A DNA stretch of 64,000 nt from Rhizobium sp. PP-CC-3A-592 (GTDB lineage: Bacteria > Pseudomonadota > Alphaproteobacteria > Rhizobiales > Rhizobiaceae), in NCBI RefSeq assembly GCF_003217095.1, contig NZ_QJSR01000007.1:1-64000 (forward strand), written 5' to 3'. The translations under genes were made by a program, and so were the position numbers. This document shows, in pieces, positions 1 to 8,386 of the stretch. Under the pieces are notes generated by a model. It worked only from the letters and a program-made list of their open reading frames with translations, was not told where the DNA came from and did not search any database. Position 1 is the first letter of the stretch, and each line of letters starts with the position of its first letter.

Positions 1-557
1 TGATCGATGAGCGGACCCTGTTTGTCGATCGCTGCCTTTTCCACCTGGGCAATGAGCTCGAAGCTGCGAGGTGTCAGCCCGGGCACCTCGACACCATCGC
101 GTTTCTCGCGCTGCCAGGTTTCCTATGCCCGCTCCGCATCCAGGCGCCGGTCCCAGGCTTTCGAGACGTGGCCGATATGGGCGGCCACCGTCTTTGCGAT
201 GTCTCTCGCTTGTCTGCGCTCCTTGTTGTCGCCAAGCAGCCCCGACTTGCCACGCAGCTCCCCGAACCGCTCGGGCTGTCTGGCCATGAGGGTTGCGAGC
301 TCCGCCCCCCTCCCTGTCTTCTCGGTGATGCCCATTCGCAGATGTCGTGTGACAGTTCCCGGATCCTGGAACACCTGCTGCACGAGCAATTAGATGGTCC
401 CGAACTTCTGCTCGACCATAGCTGCGATTACACACTCCGATTTTGCAAGAAGCGTAGCGCCATCAGCCATAAATCAAACAGATCGCCGAAGCTTTACGAA
501 ATCATGGTTTACGGCGGCCTTGGATTGCAGCCGGTTGGCTAGCTCGGCAAATTCACG
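1..557 (-). pseudogene. traA: Decayed Ti-type conjugative relaxase (TraA) C-terminal remnant
   Basis: Read on the minus strand from 557 to the window edge, one continuous frame is interrupted by stop codons at 474-476, 390-392 and 123-125. The residues between the stops stay protein-like and resemble the C-terminal region of rhizobial TraA relaxase/helicases, with segments such as MADGATLLAKSE, ERFGELRGKSGLLG and VEVPGLTPRSFELI. Nothing N-terminal to these (nuclease or helicase motifs) is visible, and the relic runs off the left edge. No other tra or mob gene lies in the window. The family call is from remembered similarity; the in-frame stops are seen directly. It suggests the replicon is, or has recombined with, a conjugative rhizobial plasmid. 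Confidence 0.6.
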
Positions 558-691
558 ATGCTACCCGACAGCAAGACTTGCGCACTGATGAAAATTGTTG
601 CGATTTTTCAATAGGCCTCCGGCAGGGTGTGGGTGCGTATAACAGCAACAACCTCGTCTCTCGACGCATTGGTCAAAGGCACCCCTGCCAC

Positions 692-1462
692 CTAATGCCC
701 GCCCTCACGGGCCTTGCGCGCAAAGTCGTTCAGCGCAGTCAAAGTCTCATCGAACCGCTTTTCCGCCTCGGCAAACCGCAGGAAGCCGACGTTCTTGACA
801 AGGATTTCCGGGGGTGTTGGCTGCTTCGAGAAGAGCGACATCACCTCATCCATGAAGTCGTTCAGCGGCATGTAGCCCGACCGCGTGGACTGTCCTGGCG
901 TCAGCTCCGTCTGCACGGCGGGCGGTGCAAGCTCGATGACCTCGACCTTGCCTTTCAACGCATCCCGCAGGCTGATCGTGTAGGAATGGATTGCCGCCTT
1001 CGTTGCCGAGTAGGTGGGCGTGGAGACGAGCGGCACGAAGGCGAGGCCGGAGGAGACGTTGATGATGGCGGCATCCGGCCGTGTCGTCAGGTGATCGATC
1101 AGTGCATTGGTCAGCCGGATCGGTCCAAGAAGATTGGTCGCGACGGTCGATTCCGTATCCGTCAGATCGCGCGACCGCGCCAGGTTCTCGAACATCATGA
1201 CACCGGCATTGTTGATGAGGACGTTCAAGTCCGGGTGGTTGCGGATGACGTCGGCCGCGAAGGCCGCGATGCTCTCGGGGCTCGCAATATCCAAAGCATA
1301 GCCCACGATGCCGTCATGGCCTGCGGCGACCTCGTCCAGTCGGTCCTGCCGGCGGCCGGCGATGATGACGGTGTTGCCCTGCGCGTGGAAGCGCTCCGCC
1401 AGTTCGCGTCCGATGCCGGAAGCGCCGCCGGTGATGAGAATGGTGTTTCCGCTGGTTTTCAT
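692..1462 (-). CDS. SDR family NAD(P)-dependent oxidoreductase (DltE-like)
   Basis: A 256-residue classical short-chain dehydrogenase. The cofactor motif TGGASGIG lies at residues 11-18, NNAG at 84-87, and the catalytic Ser 137/138, Tyr151 and Lys155 (YSATK) are present. Its C-terminal part resembles the DltE-like subfamily, which is often encoded beside HxlR regulators. Start: the ATG at 1462 follows an AGGCAGGGC purine stretch; an upstream GTG at 1492 would add ten residues of no recognisable fold. It is divergent from the HxlR gene at 1581, a common pairing in which the regulator responds to a reactive or aromatic compound. The substrate cannot be read from the sequence. Confidence 0.88.
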   Translation of the reverse strand: MKTSGNTILITGGASGIGRELAERFHAQGNTVIIAGRRQDRLDEVAAGHDGIVGYALDIASPESIAAFAADVIRNHPDLNVLINNAGVMMFENLARSRDLTDTESTVATNLLGPIRLTNALIDHLTTRPDAAIINVSSGLAFVPLVSTPTYSATKAAIHSYTISLRDALKGKVEVIELAPPAVQTELTPGQSTRSGYMPLNDFMDEVMSLFSKQPTPPEILVKNVGFLRFAEAEKRFDETLTALNDFARKAREGGH

Positions 1463-1580
1463 GCCCTGCCTCACGACGTTCGATGGGTTCACGTTGATTG
1501 TCCACCAGAGCTAACGCTGTTACTCTCCACCGAACAGAAGGCACCGAAAAGATTTATACGCACCGAAAGGAGAGTGTCGG

Positions 1581-2006
1581 ATGCAGAGCTTACACCGCCG
1601 CCCTGCCGAGACTCTAGCAGAGACAATCCAACGAGAGATCCCTGACGTCGTGGACCCGCGCGTCGAGGCGCTCGTGCACGAGTTGATCGGGCGTGTAGCG
1701 GACAAGTGGACGATGCTGATTCTGGAAACACTGGAGGAAAAGGGCGAGCTTCGGTTTACCCAACTCAGCCGCGAAATCGGCACCATCAGCCAGAAGATGC
1801 TGACGCAGACGCTCCGGCAGATGGAACGCGACGGTCTGATCAAGCGCACCATCCATGCCGTCGTTCCGCCCAAGGTGGAATATCGGCTGACCGGACTCGG
1901 CAAAAGCCTCGGCGCGGCCTTTTGTGGCGTGTGGATCTGGGCGGAAGAGAACCTTGCTGCCGTTCATCAGGCACGGGATGCTTTCGAGCAAGCTGCTAAG
2001 GCGTAG
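1581..2006 (+). CDS. HxlR family winged-helix transcriptional regulator
   Basis: A 141-residue protein with the compact HxlR winged helix at about residues 35-125. The opening helix contains DKWTMLIL, the turn and recognition helix read ISQKMLTQTLRQMERDGLI, and the wing is VPPKVEYRLT. It lies divergent from the SDR gene at 692-1462 with about 120 bp between starts, so autoregulation and control of the SDR gene are likely; this is inference. A GGAGAG ribosome-binding site precedes the ATG. The gene ends three bases before a strong hairpin shared with the convergent gene downstream. Confidence 0.9.
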   Translation: MQSLHRRPAETLAETIQREIPDVVDPRVEALVHELIGRVADKWTMLILETLEEKGELRFTQLSREIGTISQKMLTQTLRQMERDGLIKRTIHAVVPPKVEYRLTGLGKSLGAAFCGVWIWAEENLAAVHQARDAFEQAAKA

Positions 2007-2008
2007 TA

Positions 2009-2041
2009 TTCCCCAGCCGGGCGCGAGGCCGGGCTGGGGAA
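2009..2041. terminator. Bidirectional hairpin between convergent genes
   Basis: A ten-base-pair stem (TTCCCCAGCC with GGCTGGGGAA) and a G+C-rich loop lie directly after the HxlR stop and before the end of the minus-strand DUF4142 gene. A T-rich stretch follows on the plus strand. Placement between two convergent stops supports a shared terminator. Confidence 0.7.
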
Positions 2042-2051
2042 ATCTTTCAGA

Positions 2052-2591
2052 TCAATGCGCAGCGACGAGCTTCATTACGTGCGCCTTGTGCATTTCGAGC
2101 TTTGGCAGCGTTTCCACCGCAAAGGTCTTCACCGCCGCGTCATCGCCGCCCTTGGCATAGGTGGCAAACAGGGTCACGGCTTCCATATGTGCAACCGTCT
2201 GCATCTCGATGTAGAGCGGCTGGAAGTCCTGTTCCGATGCACCTTTCAGGGTTTCGATCATTGCTGCATGCTTCGGCGATAGCGAGGGTGCGGCGTCATC
2301 GAGCTTGGCTGCCGTCTTCAGGCCCTCGCCGGCCTTGGTATGATCCGCGATCATCTGGCGGGCAAATTCCTTCACATCGGCATCGCGGGCTTTCTCCTCG
2401 GCCAGTTTGCTGGACTCGATCTCGAACTGGTTGGAACTTGTCACCTGCTTGACGAAGGAGGCCTTGTCTACATTGAAAGCGGCGGCCGCCGTGTCTGCGC
2501 CCGCGGGCATGGCCGCGAAGGTCGGCGAGAGCGGTACCGCGAGGAGCGCGAGTGCCAGCGAGGCAGCGGTAAATGTGTTTTTCATCATCAT
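2052..2591 (-). CDS. DUF4142 domain-containing exported protein
   Basis: A 179-residue protein with a Sec signal peptide (MMMKNTFTAASLALALLAVP, cleavage around the AFA/MPAG region) followed by a ferritin-like four-helix DUF4142 domain at about residues 40-175. Typical elements include SNQFEIESSKLA and FARQMIADHTKA. Members are periplasmic, of unknown biochemical role, and often stress-linked. Three consecutive ATG codons at the start leave a six-base ambiguity. It lies six bases behind the esterase gene at 2598 and is probably co-transcribed with it, with termination at the hairpin at 2009-2041. Confidence 0.85.
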   Translation of the reverse strand: MMMKNTFTAASLALALLAVPLSPTFAAMPAGADTAAAAFNVDKASFVKQVTSSNQFEIESSKLAEEKARDADVKEFARQMIADHTKAGEGLKTAAKLDDAAPSLSPKHAAMIETLKGASEQDFQPLYIEMQTVAHMEAVTLFATYAKGGDDAAVKTFAVETLPKLEMHKAHVMKLVAAH

Positions 2592-2597
2592 TCTTCC

Positions 2598-3644
2598 TTA
2601 TTTGGCAAAGGCGGCGGCGAGGTCGGCGATCGCCATGTCCATCGCCTGTTTCGCTTCGGGAACGACCTTCGCCATGCCGAAGAACTCATGCGTCACGCCG
2701 GGGTAGGTTTTTGTCTCGACCTTCACACCGGCATCTTTCAGCTTCGCGGCATAGGCTTCGCCCTCCGAGCGCAGAGGATCGATCTGCGCCATGATAAGGG
2801 TTGCAGGCGCAACGCCGGCGAGATCCGTGCGGCCGACCAGATTGAGGCGCTGGTCTGAGGTTTCATCCATGGAAGCGAACGCGTTCTTCACGAACCACTC
2901 CATATCGGCCTTACCGAGCGGCTTGGCGTTGGCATTCTCTGTATAGGACGGCGTGTTCATATCGTTGCCGGCCACGGGATAAACGAGAAGCTGGTGCACT
3001 GGCTGCTTCGTCTTCATGGCCTTCGCCATCAACGCGACATTGGCCGCAAGATTGCCACCAGCGCTCTCGCCAGCGACCGCGATCTTGTCTGCATTTCCGT
3101 TCAGCTCGTGGATGTTCTCGACGATCCACTGATAGGCCGTCCAGGCATCCTCGTGGGCTGCGGGAAACTTGTGTTCGGGTGCATGCCGATACTCGACGGA
3201 TACGACGATGGCGTTCGCTCCGAGTGCCAGGGCGCGTGGCGCACCATCATAGACATTGATGTCGGCCACGACCCAGCCGCCGCCATGATAGTAGACGACG
3301 ACGGGGAACGGGCCCTTGCCGCCGGGGATGTAGACCCGCGCGGCAAGTCCGCCGGCCTTTGAGGGGATGGCGATGTCACGCGTGGTGACCTGGGCTTCAG
3401 GGTTGGTCGAGAGGCGCTTGTCCCACTGGATGGCACGGGCCGCATCCGCAGGCGTTGCCTGTGAGCGGGCTTCGGGAACCGAAAGCGTCGAGAACGGCTT
3501 TGCGTCCAGCGCCGCCAGTTTGTCGAGAACGGCTTGCATCTCCGTTGTGGGTTTCGCCATGTCCTGCGCCAGAGAGGAGGTCGCAAAGCTGAGCGGAACC
3601 AAAAGGGCCACGGCAGTCGAAAGGGTTAGGCTTCGTAAAGTCAT
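2598..3644 (-). CDS. Exported alpha/beta hydrolase, hormone-sensitive-lipase family
   Basis: A 348-residue protein with a signal peptide over residues 1-28. The HSL-family oxyanion motif HGGG is at 120-123, the nucleophile elbow GESAG at 192-196 (Ser194), with acid Asp289 (IDPLRSEG) and His319 (GVTHEFFG). All catalytic residues are present, so an active periplasmic or secreted esterase acting on small acyl esters is likely. Start: ATG 3644 lies eight bases after a GGAG site; GTG and TTG codons just upstream are less likely. The DUF4142 gene follows six bases downstream. The substrate is unknown. Confidence 0.87.
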   Translation of the reverse strand: MTLRSLTLSTAVALLVPLSFATSSLAQDMAKPTTEMQAVLDKLAALDAKPFSTLSVPEARSQATPADAARAIQWDKRLSTNPEAQVTTRDIAIPSKAGGLAARVYIPGGKGPFPVVVYYHGGGWVVADINVYDGAPRALALGANAIVVSVEYRHAPEHKFPAAHEDAWTAYQWIVENIHELNGNADKIAVAGESAGGNLAANVALMAKAMKTKQPVHQLLVYPVAGNDMNTPSYTENANAKPLGKADMEWFVKNAFASMDETSDQRLNLVGRTDLAGVAPATLIMAQIDPLRSEGEAYAAKLKDAGVKVETKTYPGVTHEFFGMAKVVPEAKQAMDMAIADLAAAFAK

Positions 3645-3768
3645 CAACACATCTCCAAGGTTGGTGGCCTGTCAAACTGAGCCTTCATCGGTTTGTTCCC
3701 GACGAGAAAATTCCTAAATTTTACAGACTTAAGTGAAACTTTCGCGGTAGGATTCTCGTCTATAAGCC

Positions 3769-3784
3769 TTCGCAAAAATGCGAA
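3769..3784. promoter_or_regulatory. Inverted repeat TTCGCA-AAAA-TGCGAA in divergent spacer
   Basis: A perfect six-base inverted repeat with an AAAA spacer lies in the 289-bp region between the esterase start (3644, minus) and the histidine kinase start (3934, plus). It is a candidate operator for one or both genes. I see no regulator next to it and no clear sigma-70 pair. Apart from this repeat I see nothing in the spacer. Confidence 0.3.
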
Positions 3785-3933
3785 ATTTGTCTCGCGATGA
3801 CGAAATCGCCCCATCAACGGCCAGCGGGCAGTGGCAGTGGCAGTCGGAAACACCCTGCCTATTTGTCTTGTGCCTTGTTAGCGCTGCACAGGTCCTTGGC
3901 CGGACGCAGGTTTGACAAACGCACGGAAAGGGC

Positions 3934-6063
3934 ATGAATTTGAACAGAGAGACGACATCCCTGACGCGTGAAGACCTCGAGAAGGAAGTCGTGCTCCTGA
4001 GATCACAGATGTCCGGCGACGACGCGCTGCAGAGTGCGGCACGGCGGCGGGCGCTGTTCGAGGCCATCGACGATGGCTTCTGCATCATTGAGTTCATCGA
4101 CGGTCCGAACGGTCCGCTGAGCGACTATCTTCACGTGGAGGCAAACTCCGGCTACGAGCGCCAGACCGGCATCGCGGATATCGTGGGCAAGCGCCTGCGC
4201 GAGATCGAGCCCGCGAATGCGGATGTGTGGCTGAAGCTCTATGGCGGCGTGCTGAATAGCGGCCAGACGGTACGGTTCGAGCAGGAGTTCGCGGCGATCG
4301 GCCGCCATATCGAGGTGTCCGCCTCGCGCGTCGAGCCGGAAAGTCTCCGCCAGGTCTCCGTTCTTTTCCGCGACGTCACCGCCCGCAAGCAGGCGGAACA
4401 GGCCCTGCGCGAAAGCGAGGCGATTGCGCGCGAGAACATCCAACGCGTCCAGCTGGCCCTCGCCGCAGGCGCGATCATCGGAACATGGTCCTGGCACCTG
4501 CCGACGGACCGCTTCACGGTCGACGAAGGCTTTGCAACCGCTTTTGGTTTTGATCCGTCGCTCGGGCGATCCGGGCTCAGTCTCGCGCAGGTGGTGGAGA
4601 CCGTGCATCCGGACGATCAGGCGGGACTTGCGGCAGCGATTGCAGAAGCCCTGTCGCGCGGCGGATCCTATGCGCATCAGTACCGGACGCGACGCACGGA
4701 CGGGAAATACTATTGGCTGGAAGCGAACGGTCGGGTCGATCTAGCCCCCGACGGCACGCCTATCACATTCCCCGGCGTTCTCGTCGATATCGAAGGCCGC
4801 CGCGCCGTAGAGGCTGAACGCGACCGCGCCATCACCGCGCTCCGCGCATTGACCGATACGCTGGAACAGCGCGTCGAGCAGCGAACGGCCGCTCTCCTGC
4901 AGGCCGAGGAAGCGCTCCGCCAGGCTCAGAAGATGGAGGCCGTCGGCCAGCTCACCGGCGGTCTGGCGCATGATTTCAACAATATCCTCGCCGGCATCGG
5001 CGGTAGCCTCGACCTGATGCGGACCCGCCTCGCCCAAGGCCGGATCGGCGATATCGACCGCTACGTCACCGGCGCCCAGTCGGCGGTGAAGCGCGCCGCT
5101 GGCCTGACCCAACGCCTCCTCGCCTTCTCGCGGCGTCAGACGCTCGATCCGAAACCGTCCGACATCAACCGGATCGTTGCAGACATGCAGGATCTGATCA
5201 GCCGCAGCGTCGGCCCGGCGATCGCCATCGAGGCGGTGGCCGCAGGCGGCCTGTGGAAGGCGTTCGTGGATGTGGGGCAGCTCGAAAATGCGCTCCTCAA
5301 CCTCTGCATCAACGCGCGCGACGCGATGCCCGACGGCGGCAAGCTGACGATCGAGAGCGGCAATCGCTGGCTGGACGAGCGCACAGCCAAGGAGCGCGGC
5401 CTTGAGCCCGGGCAGTATGTGTCGCTTTGCGTCAGCGATACCGGAACAGGCATGTCGCCGGACGTCATTGCCCGCGCGTTCGATCCCTTCTTTACGACGA
5501 AGCCGATCGGCCAGGGAACGGGGCTCGGACTGTCGATGGTCTATGGCTTTGCCGGCCAATCGGGTGGCGCCGTCCGCATCTATTCCGAAGTCGGCAGGGG
5601 CACGATGATTTGCATCTACCTGCCGCGCTATTTCGGCGACGACGAAAGCGACGAGGCGCCGGTCGAAGCGATCCGCTCCGTCTCCGCGACCGACCGCAAC
5701 ACGATCCTCGTGGTCGATGACGAGCCGCTGGTTCGCATGGTCGCCGTCGAGATGCTGGAAGAACTCGGCCATGCCGTGCTGGAGGCGGAGGACGGCCCGT
5801 CGGCGCTGAAGATCCTGACCAGCCGCTCGGACGTCGAGCTGCTGATCACCGATGTCGGCCTGCCCAATGGTATGAACGGGCGGCAGCTGGCGGATGCCAT
5901 TCGCGCACAGCGCCCTGAACTCAATGTTCTATTCATCACCGGCTATGCAGAGAATGCCGTACTCAACCACGGCCATCTGGAACAGGGCATGCAGGTCATC
6001 ACCAAGCCCTTCGAGGCAGACGCCTTCGCCCGGCGGGTGAGCGAGTTGATCTCCGCGAGCTGA
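3934..6063 (+). CDS. PAS-containing hybrid sensor histidine kinase with receiver domain
   Basis: A 709-residue protein without transmembrane segments, so a soluble sensor. A first PAS domain spans about residues 35-150, and a second PAS_3-type domain with WSWHLPTDRFTVDEG spans about 165-290. A short coiled linker precedes the phosphoacceptor motif GLAHDFNN (His346), the HATPase region (NLCINARDAM, then GTGLGLSMVYG), and a C-terminal receiver from about 590 with phospho-Asp640 (LLITDVGLP). The kinase class is that of rhizobial PAS hybrid kinases that receive soluble signals. No cognate regulator gene is adjacent; the receiver may be self-contained or feed a distant phosphotransfer protein. The signal is unknown. 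Confidence 0.92.
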   Translation: MNLNRETTSLTREDLEKEVVLLRSQMSGDDALQSAARRRALFEAIDDGFCIIEFIDGPNGPLSDYLHVEANSGYERQTGIADIVGKRLREIEPANADVWLKLYGGVLNSGQTVRFEQEFAAIGRHIEVSASRVEPESLRQVSVLFRDVTARKQAEQALRESEAIARENIQRVQLALAAGAIIGTWSWHLPTDRFTVDEGFATAFGFDPSLGRSGLSLAQVVETVHPDDQAGLAAAIAEALSRGGSYAHQYRTRRTDGKYYWLEANGRVDLAPDGTPITFPGVLVDIEGRRAVEAERDRAITALRALTDTLEQRVEQRTAALLQAEEALRQAQKMEAVGQLTGGLAHDFNNILAGIGGSLDLMRTRLAQGRIGDIDRYVTGAQSAVKRAAGLTQRLLAFSRRQTLDPKPSDINRIVADMQDLISRSVGPAIAIEAVAAGGLWKAFVDVGQLENALLNLCINARDAMPDGGKLTIESGNRWLDERTAKERGLEPGQYVSLCVSDTGTGMSPDVIARAFDPFFTTKPIGQGTGLGLSMVYGFAGQSGGAVRIYSEVGRGTMICIYLPRYFGDDESDEAPVEAIRSVSATDRNTILVVDDEPLVRMVAVEMLEELGHAVLEAEDGPSALKILTSRSDVELLITDVGLPNGMNGRQLADAIRAQRPELNVLFITGYAENAVLNHGHLEQGMQVITKPFEADAFARRVSELISAS

Positions 6064-6088
6064 GATTAAGGTGGGAGCCGGGTCGCCC

Positions 6089-6850
6089 TCAGTTGAGGAT
6101 CCGGGAAAGCTCCTTGCGCACATGCAGAAGCGGCTGCAGAAAGGCTTGCGCAACGGTTTCCATCGTTTCCGACGACGCGGGAAAGCCGGTGTTCAACGCC
6201 GCGACCACCTGCCCGCGGGCGTTGACGATGGGAACGGCGATCGATCGTAGGCCGAGCTCCACCTCTTCGCTGACAGCGGCATATCCTTGGGCTCGAACCG
6301 TTTCCAGTTCCGTCATCAACCTCTCGACAGCCGTCATGGTGTGCGGCGTTCGCTGAGCAAGCTGCGCAGCGCCGAGAAGGCTTCGTGCGATATCTTCCGG
6401 AAGAGCCGCCAGCAGCACGCGCCCCATGGAGGTGCAATAGGCCGGCAGGCGCGAGCCGGGCATGAGAGCGATCGACATCACCTTCCGCTGCGCGGCCCGT
6501 GCGACATAGACGATCTCGCTCTCATCGAGGATGGCAACCGACGTGCTCTGGCCGATCTTTTCGGAAAGGTCATCCAGCCAGGGCTGGACGATGCGGGGCA
6601 GCGGCATGGTCGCGAGACAGCCGGTCCCGAGCCTCAAGACGCGCGGCGTCACCGTGAAGAACTTGCCGTCATAAGCGCAGTAGCCGTGTTCGGCGAGCGT
6701 CAGCAGACAGCGCCGCGTCGTCGCCCGGTCGAGCCCGGCAATCGCGGCAGCTTCGGAAATGCTCAGGCGTGGCGTATCCACCGTGAAGGCCTCGATCACC
6801 CGAAGCCCTTTGGCGAGCCCGCCCATCATGTCGCTCTGCTTCGTTTCCAT
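6089..6850 (-). CDS. pcaR: IclR family regulator of beta-ketoadipate genes (PcaR-like)
   Basis: A 253-residue IclR protein: N-terminal winged helix at about residues 12-75 (LSISEAAAIAGLDRATTRRC) and an effector-binding domain at about 80-250. Divergent adjacency to pcaIJF and similarity to PcaR/PobR-type IclR proteins make PcaR the best call. Members of this group respond to beta-ketoadipate or related aromatics. Start: ATG 6850 is preferred over a TTG at 6862, because the TTG would overlap the left arm of the operator at 6861-6901. That operator separates this gene from pcaI, so repression of both directions can be inferred. It ends 25 bases from the convergent kinase gene. Confidence 0.88.
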   Translation of the reverse strand: METKQSDMMGGLAKGLRVIEAFTVDTPRLSISEAAAIAGLDRATTRRCLLTLAEHGYCAYDGKFFTVTPRVLRLGTGCLATMPLPRIVQPWLDDLSEKIGQSTSVAILDESEIVYVARAAQRKVMSIALMPGSRLPAYCTSMGRVLLAALPEDIARSLLGAAQLAQRTPHTMTAVERLMTELETVRAQGYAAVSEEVELGLRSIAVPIVNARGQVVAALNTGFPASSETMETVAQAFLQPLLHVRKELSRILN

Positions 6851-6860
6851 TGCCGGCCTC

Positions 6861-6901
6861 AAATGTGCGATATCGCAACAAATGCACCATATCGCACATT
6901 T
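6861..6901. promoter_or_regulatory. Candidate PcaR operator: 13-bp perfect inverted repeat
   Basis: AAATGTGCGATAT at 6861-6873 is repeated in perfect inversion as ATATCGCACATTT at 6889-6901, with a 15-base spacer. It lies between the divergent pcaR and pcaI starts. Length, perfection and position fit an operator bound by an IclR-family dimer pair. Assignment to PcaR is inference from location. Confidence 0.75.
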
Positions 6902-6980
6902 GCATTGCCGTCGATGGTCCGTCGCGTTACCGTTTTCGTGTGGCCCGCCTTTCGAAGGCTGGTTTTAGGCGGAGGATACA

Positions 6981-7688
6981 GTGGACAAGACGGTCAGCAG
7001 CACGGCGGACGCCGTGAAGGACATCGGCGACGGTGCCACCATCATGATTGGCGGCTTCGGCGGGTCCGGCGCGCCGATCGAACTCATTCATGCCCTGATC
7101 GACAAGCGCCCGACCGGGCTGACGGTGATCAACAACAATGCCGGCAACGGCCGCATCGGCATCGCCGCCATGATCGACGCCGGCATGCTGCGCAAGATGA
7201 TCTGCTCGTTTCCCCGTTCGTCCGATCCGCGCGCTTTTACCGACCGCTACCTCGCTGGCGAGATCGAACTGGAGCTTGTTCCGCAAGGCACGCTTGCCGA
7301 ACGCATTCGTGCCGGAGGCGCTGGTATCCCCGCCTTCTACACGCCGACCGCCTATGGCACCGACCTTGCCGAGGGCAAGCCGATCGCCGAATTCGACGGC
7401 CGCCATTATGTGCAGGAGCGCTGGCTGAAGGCAGACTTCGCCATCGTCAAGGCGCATCTGGGAGACCGCCACGGCAACCTCACCTTCAACAAGGCCGGTC
7501 GCAACTTCAATCCGCTGATGTGCATGGCGGCGGCGACCACGATCGCCCAGGTTTCCCGGATCGTTTCGCCGGGCGAGATCGACCCGGAGCATGTGATCAC
7601 GCCGGGCATCTTCGTGAACCGCGTCGTCGAAGTCGCACAGCCACAACAGGAAGAAGAGCTCATCCGAGCCGGAGTATCCTACGCATGA
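6981..7688 (+). CDS. pcaI: 3-oxoadipate CoA-transferase subunit A
   Basis: A 235-residue alpha subunit of the family I CoA-transferase that moves CoA from succinyl-CoA to 3-oxoadipate, the penultimate step of the beta-ketoadipate pathway. The glycine-rich segment GGFGGSGAP near residue 30 and the region GDRHGNLTFNKAGRNFNPLM are typical of the subunit. It starts with GTG, five bases after a GGAGG site. Its stop overlaps the ATG of pcaJ by four bases (ATGA), indicating translational coupling of the two subunits. The operator at 6861-6901 lies upstream. Confidence 0.95.
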   Translation: MDKTVSSTADAVKDIGDGATIMIGGFGGSGAPIELIHALIDKRPTGLTVINNNAGNGRIGIAAMIDAGMLRKMICSFPRSSDPRAFTDRYLAGEIELELVPQGTLAERIRAGGAGIPAFYTPTAYGTDLAEGKPIAEFDGRHYVQERWLKADFAIVKAHLGDRHGNLTFNKAGRNFNPLMCMAAATTIAQVSRIVSPGEIDPEHVITPGIFVNRVVEVAQPQQEEELIRAGVSYA

Positions 7689-8374
7689 GCACCGGCGATA
7701 TCGACGACATCAAGCTTTCCAACGCCCAGATCGCATGGCGCGCCGCGCAGGACATCGAGGACGGCGCCTATGTCAATCTCGGCATCGGCTTCCCGGAAAT
7801 GGTGGCGCGCTACCAGCCGCCCGGCCGCCGGGCGATCTTCCACACCGAAAACGGCATTCTCGATTTCGGCGAGCCCCCGGCACCTGGCGAGGAAGACTGG
7901 GACCTGATCAATGCCGGCAAGCGCGCGGTCACCCTGAACCCCGGCGCTGCCTTTTTCCACCATGCCGATAGCTTCGCCATGGTGCGCGGCGGACATCTCG
8001 ACGTCGCCATTCTCGGCGCCTATCAGGTGGCCCAGACGGGGGATCTCGCCAATTGGCGGGTCGGATCGAAGGGTGTTCCCGCCGTCGGCGGCGCAATGGA
8101 TCTGGTGCACGGCGCAAAGCAGGTTTTCGTCATCACCGAGCATGTGACGAAGGACGGCAAGCCGAAACTGGTCGAGGCCTGCACCTTCCCACTGACCGGC
8201 GTCGCCTGCATCACACGGGTCTATACCAGCCACGCCGTCATCGACATTTCCAACGGTCGCTTCGTGGTTCGCGAGAAGCTTGCGGCTCTGTCGATGAAGG
8301 ATCTCCAGGCCATGACGGGCGCGCCGCTTCATGTCGGAGCGCCGGTCGTCGATCTCATCGTGCCCGAACTCTGA
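7685..8374 (+). CDS. pcaJ: 3-oxoadipate CoA-transferase subunit B
   Basis: A 229-residue beta subunit carrying the catalytic glutamate in the TENGILDFG motif (Glu55), the residue that forms the glutamyl-CoA thioester in this enzyme family. NLGIGFPEMV and KGVPAVGGAMDLVHGAKQ are further family signatures. It overlaps pcaI by four bases, and pcaF starts 12 bases after its stop behind a GAAGGAG ribosome-binding site. Together with pcaI it converts 3-oxoadipate to 3-oxoadipyl-CoA. Confidence 0.95.
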   Translation: MSTGDIDDIKLSNAQIAWRAAQDIEDGAYVNLGIGFPEMVARYQPPGRRAIFHTENGILDFGEPPAPGEEDWDLINAGKRAVTLNPGAAFFHHADSFAMVRGGHLDVAILGAYQVAQTGDLANWRVGSKGVPAVGGAMDLVHGAKQVFVITEHVTKDGKPKLVEACTFPLTGVACITRVYTSHAVIDISNGRFVVREKLAALSMKDLQAMTGAPLHVGAPVVDLIVPEL

Positions 8375-8386
8375 AGGAGCTGAGCC

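Noticed and set aside
6287-8374. A 695-codon plus-strand open frame across the pcaR/pcaJ region
   Set aside because: Only its last 229 codons (from 7685) are pcaJ; the rest is antisense to pcaR and out of frame with pcaI, with arginine/histidine-rich noise.
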